Source: Synechococcus sp. RS9909
GTDB lineage: Bacteria > Cyanobacteriota > Cyanobacteriia > PCC-6307 > Cyanobiaceae
NCBI RefSeq assembly: GCF_014279595.1
Contig: NZ_CP047943.1
Coordinates: 1,488,001 to 1,552,000 of the forward strand
DNA: 64,000 nucleotides
Direction of reading: 5' to 3'
Below, piece after piece: positions 27,847 to 36,207 of the stretch. The notes beneath the pieces are model-generated. The model saw only the letters and a program-made list of their open reading frames with translations. It made no database searches and was not told the DNA's origin. Position 1 is the stretch's first letter. Each line of letters begins with the position of its first letter. The translations under genes and the position numbers were made by a program.

Positions 27847-28571
27847 AGCTGGAACCCCTCCCCGAGATAGTGGCGCCGCACCTGGGGATCGTGGGCAACC
27901 TGATCGGAAGGACCGGAGGCCAGGATCGAACCGTCGGTGAGGATGTAGGCGCGATCGGTGATCGCAAGCGTTTCACGCACGTTGTGGTCGGTGATCAGGA
28001 TGCCCATCCCCCGATCGCGCAGGCCCTGAATCAGCTGTTGCAGATCAGCCACGGCGAGGGGATCCACCCCAGCGAAGGGTTCGTCGAGCAGCAGATAACG
28101 CGGACCCTCCAGGCCCACGGCCAGGGCCCGGGCCACCTCGCAGCGGCGTCGCTCACCGCCGGAGAGCTGGTAGCCGCGACGGTTGAGAAAGGCACTGAGG
28201 TGGAAATCCTCCACCAATTGGTGCAGGCGCTCACGGCACTGCTGCGTGGGCAGGCAGCTCTGGGCGAGGACGAGCTCAAGATTCTCGCGCACGGTGAGCT
28301 GGCGGAAGACACTCGGCTCCTGCGGCAGGTAACCGATCCCGAGACGGGCCCGTTCCGGCATCGGCAGCCCGGCGATCGGATGTCCATCCAACAGCACCTG
28401 GCCCTGGTCGGGGCGCAACAAGCCGATCACCAGATTGAAACTGGTGGTTTTGCCAGCCCCGTTCGGCCCGAGCAAACCGATCACCTCACCAGGTGCGAGC
28501 GCAATCGAGAGATCGCGCACCAACGGTCGGCCCCCCAGGGTCAGGGAGACCCGTTCCAGGGTCAGGCTCAT
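27843..28571 (-). CDS. lptB: LPS export ABC transporter ATPase
   Basis: 242 residues, ATP-binding subunit that powers LPS extraction. Walker A GPNGAGKTT near residue 35, Q-loop at YLPQEPS, signature QLSGGERRRCEVARAL and Walker B LLLDEPFAGVDP. The sequence RRGYQLSGGERRR is typical of LptB rather than LivF-type ATPases. Four-base overlaps on both sides couple it to lptA and the permease. Confidence 0.94.
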   Translation of the reverse strand: MSLTLERVSLTLGGRPLVRDLSIALAPGEVIGLLGPNGAGKTTSFNLVIGLLRPDQGQVLLDGHPIAGLPMPERARLGIGYLPQEPSVFRQLTVRENLELVLAQSCLPTQQCRERLHQLVEDFHLSAFLNRRGYQLSGGERRRCEVARALAVGLEGPRYLLLDEPFAGVDPLAVADLQQLIQGLRDRGMGILITDHNVRETLAITDRAYILTDGSILASGPSDQVAHDPQVRRHYLGEGFQL

Positions 28572-29020
28572 GGCAGGAGGGGGGTGACCGCCGGCCGCGG
28601 TTGGCCCTGGTCCTGGCGGATCACCATCTGGCTGAAGACCTGCCCCCCCTGCGCTGGTTCGGCCACGGCACGTTCGTCATCCAGTGAGTACACCACACGT
28701 TCAGCCCGCAGGGCATTGCCGCCCTCCTGAATCACATCCACATCGCCGCTCAGCACCAACCGACCCTCCTTGCTGTAGTACTGGGCCTGACGCGAGGTGG
28801 CCACCATCCCCCTGGCGGGATAGACGATGCGCACATTGCCGAGCGCAGTCACCACACCGGTGATGTTGTCGGCGCTCTGGGTGTCGGATTCGATTGTGAT
28901 CAAACCGCCCTGCTGAGCAGGCTGTTGCGGCTGAGTCGATGCCAAGGGCTGGGCGCGCAGGCCCGGCGCCAGAGCACTGAGACACAGCATGGAAACCCAG
29001 GCGGTCGACAGCCGTGACAC
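28568..29020 (-). CDS. LptA/OstA-like periplasmic LPS carrier
   Basis: Carries LPS across the periplasm. From GTG 29020 the protein has 150 residues: a signal peptide (WVSMLCLSALAPGLRAQ) and an OstA-N beta-jellyroll (ITIESDTQSADNITGVVTALGNVRIVYP in two halves, then ARQAQYYSKEGRLVLSGDVDV and ALRAERVVYSLDD). The frame is open to 29287 but would run under the DUF309 gene. Start is uncertain: TTG 29059, GTG 29020 and ATG 28990 are all possible and none has a clear ribosome-binding site. Confidence 0.8.
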   Translation of the reverse strand: MSRLSTAWVSMLCLSALAPGLRAQPLASTQPQQPAQQGGLITIESDTQSADNITGVVTALGNVRIVYPARGMVATSRQAQYYSKEGRLVLSGDVDVIQEGGNALRAERVVYSLDDERAVAEPAQGGQVFSQMVIRQDQGQPRPAVTPLLP

Positions 29021-29075
29021 AGAAACCGACAAGGCGTGGCCAACAATGCAATGGCTCAATGTACCGACATCCCGA

Positions 29076-29447
29076 TCAGGACAACAGACGCAGCGGCGGC
29101 GACGTGATGTCTGGATCCTCACCGTTCTGCAGCGCCTGCAGGCGCTGGGAGACGCGTTCGCGCAAGCGCGGCAGATCAAGACCGAGATCGGGATCAGAGC
29201 GACGACTGAGACGACCGAGTCCTTCACCGAACAGGATCGTGGCACCCCGCACATTGCCGCGCTGCAGGTGCACCTGGGCCACGGCAATCTGGATCAGCCC
29301 CTGCAGCACCCGCCGCTCGGGATCAGAGGTCTCATGCCAGAGATCCTCGAGCACATCGTGGGCGGCATACCACTCGCCTTGATCGAACAGAGCGACACCC
29401 CGCGCGAAGCGGGGATCGTCTGCCGGCGCGGTGGGATTGACGCTCAA
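29076..29447 (-). CDS. DUF309 family protein
   Basis: 123 residues, all-helical. RFARGVALFDQGEWYAAHDVLEDLW (in two helices) and LQGLIQIAVAQVHLQRGN are the DUF309 signature. The family is widespread in cyanobacteria and other bacteria with no settled function. Its ATG overlaps the typA stop by four bases, so the protein is made with TypA. Confidence 0.85.
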   Translation of the reverse strand: MSVNPTAPADDPRFARGVALFDQGEWYAAHDVLEDLWHETSDPERRVLQGLIQIAVAQVHLQRGNVRGATILFGEGLGRLSRRSDPDLGLDLPRLRERVSQRLQALQNGEDPDITSPPLRLLS

Positions 29448-31246
29448 CGCTTGGCCATCTTCTTGGCGGGCAGCTTGCGCAGACGGATCGACTCAGGGGT
29501 GACTTCGAGCATCTCGTCGGGGCCGATGTACTCCAGCGCCCGCTCCAGGGTCATCTGCACAGGGGCCTGCAGGGTATCGAGTTCATCGGCACCTGCTGAC
29601 CGCATGTTGGTGAGCTGCTTCGCCTTACAGATGTTGATCTCCAGATCCTGAGGACGATTGTTCTCACCGATGATCATGCCCTTGTACACCTTGGTGCCGG
29701 GTGAGATGAAGAACTGGCCCCGATCTTCGGCGTTCTTGAGGGCATAGAAGGTGGCGGTTCCCTCCTCAAAGGCGATCAACACACCATTACGGCGGGTATC
29801 GAAATCACCCAGCATCGGCCGGTATTCAAAGAAGGAATGGCTCATGATCCCTTCACCGCGGGTGGCGCGGATGAATTCACCACGGAAACCGATCAGGCCG
29901 CGTGAGGGAACGATGAATTCGAGCTGGGTGCGACCATCCTGGCCGGTTTCCATGTTCTGCATCTCGCCTTTGCGGGTGCCGAGCTTCTCAATGCAGGCCC
30001 CAACAGCTTCCTCGGGCACATCCATCACCAGAGTCTCCACAGGCTCGCAGGGAGTGCCGTCAATCGTGCGGAAGATCACCTGCGGCTGGGACACCTGGAA
30101 CTCGTAGCCCTCGCGCCGCATGGTTTCAATCAGGATGCCCAGGTGGAGTTCACCGCGACCGCTCACGGCAAAGCGATCCGGGGAGTCGGTGTCTTCCACG
30201 CGCAGCGCGACATTGGTGAGCAGTTCGCGCTGCAGGCGGTCGCGCACCTGGCGACTGGTCACGAATTTGCCCTCCTTGCCGGCGAAGGGGGAGTCGTTGA
30301 CCACGAAGGTCATCTGCAGGGTGGGCTCGTCCACCTTGATCAGCGGCAAAGCTTTGGGTTCATCCGGGCAGGCGATGGTTTCGCCGATGTTCACATCGTC
30401 GAAACCGGCCACGGCCACCAGATCACCGGCCGAGGCATGCTCGATCTCCACACGCTGCAGGCCCTCGAAGCCGAGCAGCTTGCTGATCCGCCCCTTCTTG
30501 ACGCTGCCGTCGTCCTTGATCAACGCCGCACTCTGCCCCTGTTTGATCACGCCGTTGTGAACGCGGCCGATGATGATCCGACCAAGGAAATCGGAGTAGT
30601 CGAGGGTGGTGATCTGAAGCTGCAGCGGCTTCTCGGGATCGCCGACCGGCGGCGGAACATGGCGGAGGATCGCATCGAACAGCGGTTGCATCGTCTCGCT
30701 GTCGGTCTTCATGTCGGGCTTGGCGAACCCACCCAGACCACTGCCGAACAGGTAAGGGAAATCGCACTGATCGTCATCGGCGCCCAGCTCGATGAACAGA
30801 TCCAGCACCTTGTCGACAGCCGTCTCGGGATCGACGCGCGCCCGGTCGATCTTGTTCACAAACACAATCGGACGGAGCCCCTGCTCCAGCGCTTTCTTCA
30901 ACACGAAGCGGGTCTGGGGCATCGGCCCCTCATTGGCATCCACGATCAGCAGGCAGCCATCCACCATGCCGAGCACCCGCTCCACTTCGCCACCGAAATC
31001 GGCGTGGCCGGGGGTGTCGACGATGTTGATGCGGGTGTCGTTGTAGGTGACCGCCGTGTTTTTGGAGAGAATGGTGATGCCGCGCTCCCGCTCCAGATCG
31101 TTGGAGTCCATCACGCAGGTGGGCACCGCTTCGTTGTCGCGGAAGATGCCGGACTGGTTGAGCAGGGCGTCGACCAGGGTTGTTTTGCCGTGGTCAACGT
31201 GGGCGATGATCGCGATATTGCGAATCGCCTTGTTCGGGGCGCTCAT
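29444..31246 (-). CDS. typA: Ribosome-binding GTPase TypA/BipA
   Basis: Translational GTPase related to EF-G that helps ribosome assembly and stress responses. 600 residues: G1 AHVDHGKTT (residues about 14-22), switch [15 protein letters not shown]4 NKIDR, then EF-G-like domains and the BipA C-terminal domain ([17 protein letters not shown]). It lies 77 bases after the U32 gene and overlaps the DUF309 start by four bases. Confidence 0.97.
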   Translation of the reverse strand: MSAPNKAIRNIAIIAHVDHGKTTLVDALLNQSGIFRDNEAVPTCVMDSNDLERERGITILSKNTAVTYNDTRINIVDTPGHADFGGEVERVLGMVDGCLLIVDANEGPMPQTRFVLKKALEQGLRPIVFVNKIDRARVDPETAVDKVLDLFIELGADDDQCDFPYLFGSGLGGFAKPDMKTDSETMQPLFDAILRHVPPPVGDPEKPLQLQITTLDYSDFLGRIIIGRVHNGVIKQGQSAALIKDDGSVKKGRISKLLGFEGLQRVEIEHASAGDLVAVAGFDDVNIGETIACPDEPKALPLIKVDEPTLQMTFVVNDSPFAGKEGKFVTSRQVRDRLQRELLTNVALRVEDTDSPDRFAVSGRGELHLGILIETMRREGYEFQVSQPQVIFRTIDGTPCEPVETLVMDVPEEAVGACIEKLGTRKGEMQNMETGQDGRTQLEFIVPSRGLIGFRGEFIRATRGEGIMSHSFFEYRPMLGDFDTRRNGVLIAFEEGTATFYALKNAEDRGQFFISPGTKVYKGMIIGENNRPQDLEINICKAKQLTNMRSAGADELDTLQAPVQMTLERALEYIGPDEMLEVTPESIRLRKLPAKKMAKR

Positions 31247-31323
31247 GGGGTCCGTATCGGTCTGAAAAAGGCTGATTTCGCCCGTGGGCGCAGCCGGCCC
31301 AGGCTATCTCAACGTGAGATCCG

Positions 31324-33936
31324 TCAGGAACCGAGGTGACTGGTGCGTTCGGGCCTCGCACCCCGCAGGCCGCCACGGGTGACCCCGAGCCGATGATCGA
31401 TCCGTTCCTGCCGCCACACCGCCTCCGAGGCAATCCGGCCCTGGAGCGCCTGGCCATACAGCCTGACGCGGCGCACGCTGGCCTCAGCGGTCTCCTCCAA
31501 CAGCTCCAGCCGGAAGTGGCGCAAGCCCGCCGCCAGCAGATCGGGCAGAGCCTCCACACCACTCTGGGCTCGGCCATTGAACAGGGTGTTGCGACACCCC
31601 AGGTCGGCCCGCAGCGGATGGTCGACACCACTGCGATCGCGCAGGCTCACCACATGGTGCTCACAGGGGCGACCGCAATCGGTGTGATCGTGCCCCTCGG
31701 AGAGAAAGGCACAGAAGAGGCAGTGCTCCATGTGAAACAGAGGCATGTGCTGATGCAGGGTCACCTCCAGCTGGTCCGGATCCACCGCCCTGGCCAGGTC
31801 GAGCAACTGACTCAGGTTCAGGTCATAGCTGGCGGTGAGCCGCTGGAGCCCCCAGTGCCCGAGCATCCAGCGATGGCTCAGGGGGTTGGCGATATTCAGG
31901 GAGAAGTCGCCGACGCAGGGGGCGAGGGGGCTGAGGGTTTCAAGCTGGTCGGCATTGCGCACCAGATAGCCATCGGCTTCGGCGCGAATCAGCGGTTCCA
32001 GGCTCCAGCGCTCGTCGGGCCGGGTGATGCGGGCACCGGCCAAACGGATCCCCCCGGGCCAGTGACCACGGCCCAGCCGCACCGCCGTTTTGAGATCACT
32101 GGGGCACTCCAGATCCGCCACCACGCTGGCGATCGGGACGGCATCACCCACCTCGATCAGGGCCTGAAGCTGCTCAAGGCTGCGCACCAGCACATGCAGG
32201 GCCGGCGCTTCAGTGACAGCGGCACGCTCCGGTCGCTGCGGCGCGCAGGCCGCCAGAGCGCGCTGGATCGCCTCGTGATCCCTCGCAGGCGCGGCGGTTG
32301 GCGCGCTGTGATCCGTGTGATCCACTTCGGCCATCGCCGCCAGCAGGCGTCGACGCATCCTGTTGAGTTCAGCGACCGGTAAAAACAGCCCCTCGGCCAG
32401 GTCAAGCTCCAGTGACTCCAGCCGCCAACCGCTGCCGCCAAGCCGGCCCAACTGACCCTCGAGTCGCGATCGATCCAACGCCTGAGCCTGGGCTGCCTGG
32501 AGGTCCATGGCACTCTCCACTGTGATCGGCCCGGAACGGTTCGCCCCGGAGGCCAGGGGTGGCATCACCGCCTCGAGCCGAAGCGGCACCCCGAACTGAC
32601 CCGACACCCGCAGCCGCAGCGGCCGCTCCAGGGCTGAGGCCTCCAGGGCCGCCTGCCGCTGCCAATGGCTCTGCCATTGGGGATCATCGGTGAGCCACAC
32701 TGTGGCGCCGGGACGCAGGGCACGCACATCGTGTCGTTTCGGCCCGAGGCGCAGACGACAGCGATCCATTCCCAGACCTTGAATCTCCATGATCCGCCCC
32801 CCGAGCTCCCGCGGCGGCTCCAGGGGATCGGCGCTGGCGTCCTCCACCTCCAGCACCAGCCCCTGCCCGGGCCGGAGCGATTCGGAGCTGCGCAGCACCA
32901 GCCAGCCCCGCGCTTCCACTCGCTCGAGGCGACCGATCACGGGTCCACGCTTCTTGCTCCAGAGGCCATGGACCAGTCGGCGGTGGTTCACCCCCTCCAG
33001 CCAGCCACTCGAAAGGCCACGGGAAAAGCCCAGCTCCAACTGGCGACGGATCGCTGCAGGATCCACCGCGAGACCATCCAGCTGCTGGCGATAGGCCTGG
33101 GTGACCGAGGCCACGTAGGTGGGATCCTTCAGGCGACCTTCGATCTTGAAACTGGCAATCCCCAGGTCGACCAGCTCCGGGAGCAGCGCCCAGGCCGAGA
33201 GGTCCTGGGGTGAGAGCAGATAGCGCTGCTCCACCAAATCCCGCTGTTCACCATCCACGATCAGGGCGTAGGGCAGGCGACAGGCCTGGGCGCATTCGCC
33301 CCGATTGGCACTGCGCTGCCCGAGCGCTTCGCTGGTGAGGCACTGCCCCGAGTAAGCCACACAAAGAGCGCCATGCACAAACACTTCGAGCGGCATTGGC
33401 TGCTGACACTGACCTAACTGCTGACACTGACCTAACTGCTGACACTGACCGAACTGCTGGCGCTGGCGCAGCTGCTGCTGGAGACGCCGCAGGTCCTTCA
33501 GGCTCAGTTCCCTGGCGCACACCACCCGCTCACAGCCCGCCGCCGCCGCCTGGGCCACACCGGCAGCGCTGGTGATCGACATCTGGGTGGAGGCATGCAG
33601 GGCCAGCTCGGGAACGAGTTGGCGGGCGAGCAGGCAGAGGCCCAGGTCCTGCACGATCAAGGCATCAACCCCAGCCCGTGCCGCGGCCAGCAGCAGGTTC
33701 GCCGCTGCAGGCAGCTCATCGGTGAACACGAGCACGTTGAAGGTGAGAAACCCCTTCACGCCCCTGGCATGCAGCCAGGTCATGATCTCGGGCAGCTCCT
33801 GGAGACGGAAGTTTTCAGCCCTCAGGCGGGCATTGAAGGCCTCCACCCCGAAATACACCGCATCGGCACCCTGGGCCACGGCCGCTTTGAGTGCGGCCCA
33901 ATCGCCGGCGGGGGCGAGAAGCTCGGGCAACGTCAA
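31324..33936 (-). CDS. Peptidase U32 family protein with DUF3656-like C-terminal region
   Basis: 870 residues. N-terminal U32 domain: ELLAPAGDWAALKAAVAQGADAVYFG split over the first 30 residues, then VFVHGALCVAYSGQC and the NRGECAQACR cysteine cluster, and KIEGRLKDPTYVASV. The long C-terminal part carries further cysteines (HCLFCAFL, CGRPCEHH). The closest characterised relatives are tRNA/rRNA hydroxylation proteins (TrhP, RlhA), so RNA modification is more likely than collagenase activity. A three-copy 18-bp repeat near residue 165 encodes GQCQQ(L/F). Four-base overlap with the VanY gene upstream. Confidence 0.88.
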   Translation of the reverse strand: MTLPELLAPAGDWAALKAAVAQGADAVYFGVEAFNARLRAENFRLQELPEIMTWLHARGVKGFLTFNVLVFTDELPAAANLLLAAARAGVDALIVQDLGLCLLARQLVPELALHASTQMSITSAAGVAQAAAAGCERVVCARELSLKDLRRLQQQLRQRQQFGQCQQLGQCQQLGQCQQPMPLEVFVHGALCVAYSGQCLTSEALGQRSANRGECAQACRLPYALIVDGEQRDLVEQRYLLSPQDLSAWALLPELVDLGIASFKIEGRLKDPTYVASVTQAYRQQLDGLAVDPAAIRRQLELGFSRGLSSGWLEGVNHRRLVHGLWSKKRGPVIGRLERVEARGWLVLRSSESLRPGQGLVLEVEDASADPLEPPRELGGRIMEIQGLGMDRCRLRLGPKRHDVRALRPGATVWLTDDPQWQSHWQRQAALEASALERPLRLRVSGQFGVPLRLEAVMPPLASGANRSGPITVESAMDLQAAQAQALDRSRLEGQLGRLGGSGWRLESLELDLAEGLFLPVAELNRMRRRLLAAMAEVDHTDHSAPTAAPARDHEAIQRALAACAPQRPERAAVTEAPALHVLVRSLEQLQALIEVGDAVPIASVVADLECPSDLKTAVRLGRGHWPGGIRLAGARITRPDERWSLEPLIRAEADGYLVRNADQLETLSPLAPCVGDFSLNIANPLSHRWMLGHWGLQRLTASYDLNLSQLLDLARAVDPDQLEVTLHQHMPLFHMEHCLFCAFLSEGHDHTDCGRPCEHHVVSLRDRSGVDHPLRADLGCRNTLFNGRAQSGVEALPDLLAAGLRHFRLELLEETAEASVRRVRLYGQALQGRIASEAVWRQERIDHRLGVTRGGLRGARPERTSHLGS
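33400..33453. repeat. 18-bp repeat, three tandem copies, inside the U32 gene
   Basis: CTGCTGACACTGACCTAA (+ strand) repeats at 33400-33417, 33418-33435 and 33436-33453, the last with one change (T to G). It adds whole hexapeptides (GQCQQL/F), so copy number can change without breaking the frame. Confidence 0.9.
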
Positions 33937-34673
33937 GGCGTCTGGGCAAGCTGGCGGGCGGGCTCGAAGCGCCGCAGAGCCTCGGCGGAGCCCTCAAAAC
34001 GCCAGTGCCAAGGCTCGTAACTCACCCCCTGGGGGTTCGCGGGTGGGAAGGAGAGCACAAAGTGGTAACTGGCCGCATGGTCCTGAAGCCAGCGGAAGGC
34101 GCGGGTTGTTTCAAACGACTGGGAGAGGTTGGTGCCGGGCGCATCGCCATCCCCCAGATCCATGGCGAATCCGGTGCTGTGCTCGGAATAGCCCGGGGGG
34201 GCACTCACCTTGGCCCGCTCCGATGCCGTTTGATTCCGCTCCGATTTCACATCGAAGAAAATGCTCTTCTGAAGGGCATGGGAGCGGTAGCCGCTGAGCA
34301 GACGAAGATCCACACCATCGACTGCGGCGGCTTGCTGCAGAGCCCGAAACGCGGAGGCCGCATCGGTATGGAGCTCGATCCCAGGCTCCACCGTGACCAG
34401 TTCGGTCCCAGAGGCCTCCGGGTAGGGAAAGTGTCCGAGCAGGCGACCGTCGGTGCTGGGGGTTTCCTCGATCCCTTCCACCACCACAGGTGGTGGTGAC
34501 AATCTCGCCAGAAGGGACGGGCCGAAGAGCACCGTGCCCAGAGAACCGCCAAACACCAGCACACAGGCGATCCAGACACCCGAGCCGCCGGTGCGGCGCC
34601 GCACCGGCCGGGCACGACGTGCGACCGGAATGTCATCCCGGCTGGTGCGACGGGGCGCAACGGCACGAGCCAC
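33933..34673 (-). CDS. Membrane-anchored D-Ala-D-Ala carboxypeptidase (VanY/M15B)
   Basis: 246 residues from GTG 34673. An Arg-rich cytoplasmic start, one membrane helix (GVWIACVLVFGGSLGTVLFG) and an extracytoplasmic M15 domain: LLSGYRSHALQ, the zinc ligands His and Asp in SEHSTGFAMDLG, and the last His in EPWHWRF. It removes the terminal D-Ala of peptidoglycan pentapeptides. The frame is open far upstream across chlP (to 35585) but that part is a shadow of chlP. It heads the 9-kb leftward run and overlaps the U32 start by four bases. Confidence 0.85.
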   Translation of the reverse strand: MARAVAPRRTSRDDIPVARRARPVRRRTGGSGVWIACVLVFGGSLGTVLFGPSLLARLSPPPVVVEGIEETPSTDGRLLGHFPYPEASGTELVTVEPGIELHTDAASAFRALQQAAAVDGVDLRLLSGYRSHALQKSIFFDVKSERNQTASERAKVSAPPGYSEHSTGFAMDLGDGDAPGTNLSQSFETTRAFRWLQDHAASYHFVLSFPPANPQGVSYEPWHWRFEGSAEALRRFEPARQLAQTP

Positions 34674-34784
34674 AACGTTGATGCAGTCTTGTGACGATCG
34701 TAAGGGGGGGTGCCAGGCCCCCTCCACAGCACCACCGTTGATGGTGATAGCTTCGCGAGAACAATCCAGCGGAGTCAGGCTGCG
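34674..34784. other. Divergent intergenic region of vanY and chlP
   Basis: 111 bases. A run of seven G (34704-34710) can pair with CCCCC (34718-34722) in a short hairpin. No clear promoter hexamers or known operator seen. Confidence 0.3.
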
Positions 34785-36158
34785 ATGCTTCGAGTTGCCG
34801 TCGTCGGTGGGGGTCCTTCCGGATCCTGTGCTGCAGAAATCCTCGCCAAAGCCGGCATCCAGACCTGGCTCTTCGAGCGAAAACTCGACAATGCCAAACC
34901 CTGCGGCGGGGCCATCCCGTTGTGCATGGTGGATGAATTCGAGATTCCTGATCACATCATCGACCGCAAGGTGCGGAACATGAAAATGATCTCCCCCTCC
35001 AATCGAGAGGTGGACATCAAACTCGATCCGCTCGGTTACGACCAGAACGCCTACATCGGCATGTGCCGGCGTGAGGTGTTTGATGCCTTCCTGCGCAACC
35101 GGGCCGCCGAGCTCGGTACCACCCTGGTGAATGGTCTGGTGCAGAAGATCGACACCGGCAATCAACGCCAGGGCCCCTACACCCTCCACTACGCCGACTA
35201 CAGCAGTGGTGGACCCACCGGGGAGATCAAAAGTCTGGAGGTGGACCTGATCATTGGTGCCGACGGTGCTAATTCCCGTGTCGCCAAAGCGATGGACGCC
35301 GGCGACTACAACGTGGCGATCGCCTTTCAGGAGCGGATCAAGCTTCCTGCCGAAGAGATGGCCTATTACGAGGATCTCGCCGAAATGTATGTGGGCACCG
35401 ATGTGTCCCCTGATTTCTATGCTTGGGTGTTTCCCAAGTACGACCATGTGGCGGTCGGAACCGGCACCATGCAGCAGAACCAGTCGCTGATCAAAGGGCT
35501 GCAGAAAGGGATTCGGGAGCGAGCCAGCAAGCGCCTCTTCAAGGGTGAAGTGATCAAGGTGGAAGCCCATCCGATCCCCGAACATCCCCGTCCCCGCCGG
35601 GTGGTGGGACGGATGGCCCTGGTTGGCGATGCGGCCGGCTATGTGACCAAGAGCTCTGGTGAGGGGATCTACTTCGCCGCCAAGAGCGGCCGCATGTGCG
35701 CGGAGGCGATTGTGGAAATCTCAGGCAACGGTGCCCGCATCCCCACCGAAAAGGAGATCAAATCCACCTATTTGAAGCGCTGGGACCGCAAATATGGCGC
35801 CACCTACGCCGTTCTCGACATTCTGCAGCGCATTTTCTATCGCAATGACGCTGCCCGCGAAGCCTTCGTGGAAATGTGCGATGACCGCGACGTGCAGAAG
35901 CTGACCTTCGACAGCTACCTCTACAAGCGGGTGGTGATGATGAATCCCTGGCAACAGATCAAGCTGACCCTTCGCACCCTGGGCAGCCTGCTGCGCGGCG
36001 AGGCCCTGGCCCCCTCCGACTACGACCCGGTTCCCTCAGCGGTGGGACGATCGGATGGCGATTTCCTCGCCCAGGAAGCGGCCGAAGCGATCAAGGCGAA
36101 GGCCCAGGCCCAGGCCAGCGACAGCAGCGATCACAAAGAAACCGCCACCATCGCCTGA
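34785..36158 (+). CDS. chlP: Geranylgeranyl diphosphate/chlorophyll reductase
   Basis: Reduces the geranylgeranyl tail to phytyl for chlorophyll a and tocopherol; thylakoid-associated flavoprotein. 457 residues from ATG 34785. FAD-binding VVGGGPSGSCAAEIL opens the protein, followed by AKPCGGAIP-type NAKPCGGA, LIGADGANSRVAKAMDAG-type motif and RMALVGDAAGYVTKSSGEGI. Length and motif order are those of the ChlP/BchP family. The end converges on glyS with a perfect hairpin in the 35-base gap. Confidence 0.96.
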   Translation: MLRVAVVGGGPSGSCAAEILAKAGIQTWLFERKLDNAKPCGGAIPLCMVDEFEIPDHIIDRKVRNMKMISPSNREVDIKLDPLGYDQNAYIGMCRREVFDAFLRNRAAELGTTLVNGLVQKIDTGNQRQGPYTLHYADYSSGGPTGEIKSLEVDLIIGADGANSRVAKAMDAGDYNVAIAFQERIKLPAEEMAYYEDLAEMYVGTDVSPDFYAWVFPKYDHVAVGTGTMQQNQSLIKGLQKGIRERASKRLFKGEVIKVEAHPIPEHPRPRRVVGRMALVGDAAGYVTKSSGEGIYFAAKSGRMCAEAIVEISGNGARIPTEKEIKSTYLKRWDRKYGATYAVLDILQRIFYRNDAAREAFVEMCDDRDVQKLTFDSYLYKRVVMMNPWQQIKLTLRTLGSLLRGEALAPSDYDPVPSAVGRSDGDFLAQEAAEAIKAKAQAQASDSSDHKETATIA

Positions 36159-36182
36159 AACCGTGCGCTAGATCCGATCCCT

Positions 36183-36207
36183 GGATCCAGGCCTCAGGCC
36201 TGGATCC
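36183..36207. terminator. Perfect hairpin at the chlP/glyS junction
   Basis: GGATCCAGGCC (36183-36193) and GGCCTGGATCC (36197-36207) form an 11-bp stem with a 3-base loop, TCA, which is the glyS stop codon read from the other strand. No T-run follows on either strand. It may work as a two-way terminator or RNA stabiliser. Confidence 0.6.

Noticed and set aside
34674-35585. N-terminal extension of the VanY-type gene to 550 codons
   Set aside because: The upstream 300 codons are antisense to chlP and have no domain. The real gene starts near GTG 34673, before the Arg-rich anchor and membrane helix.
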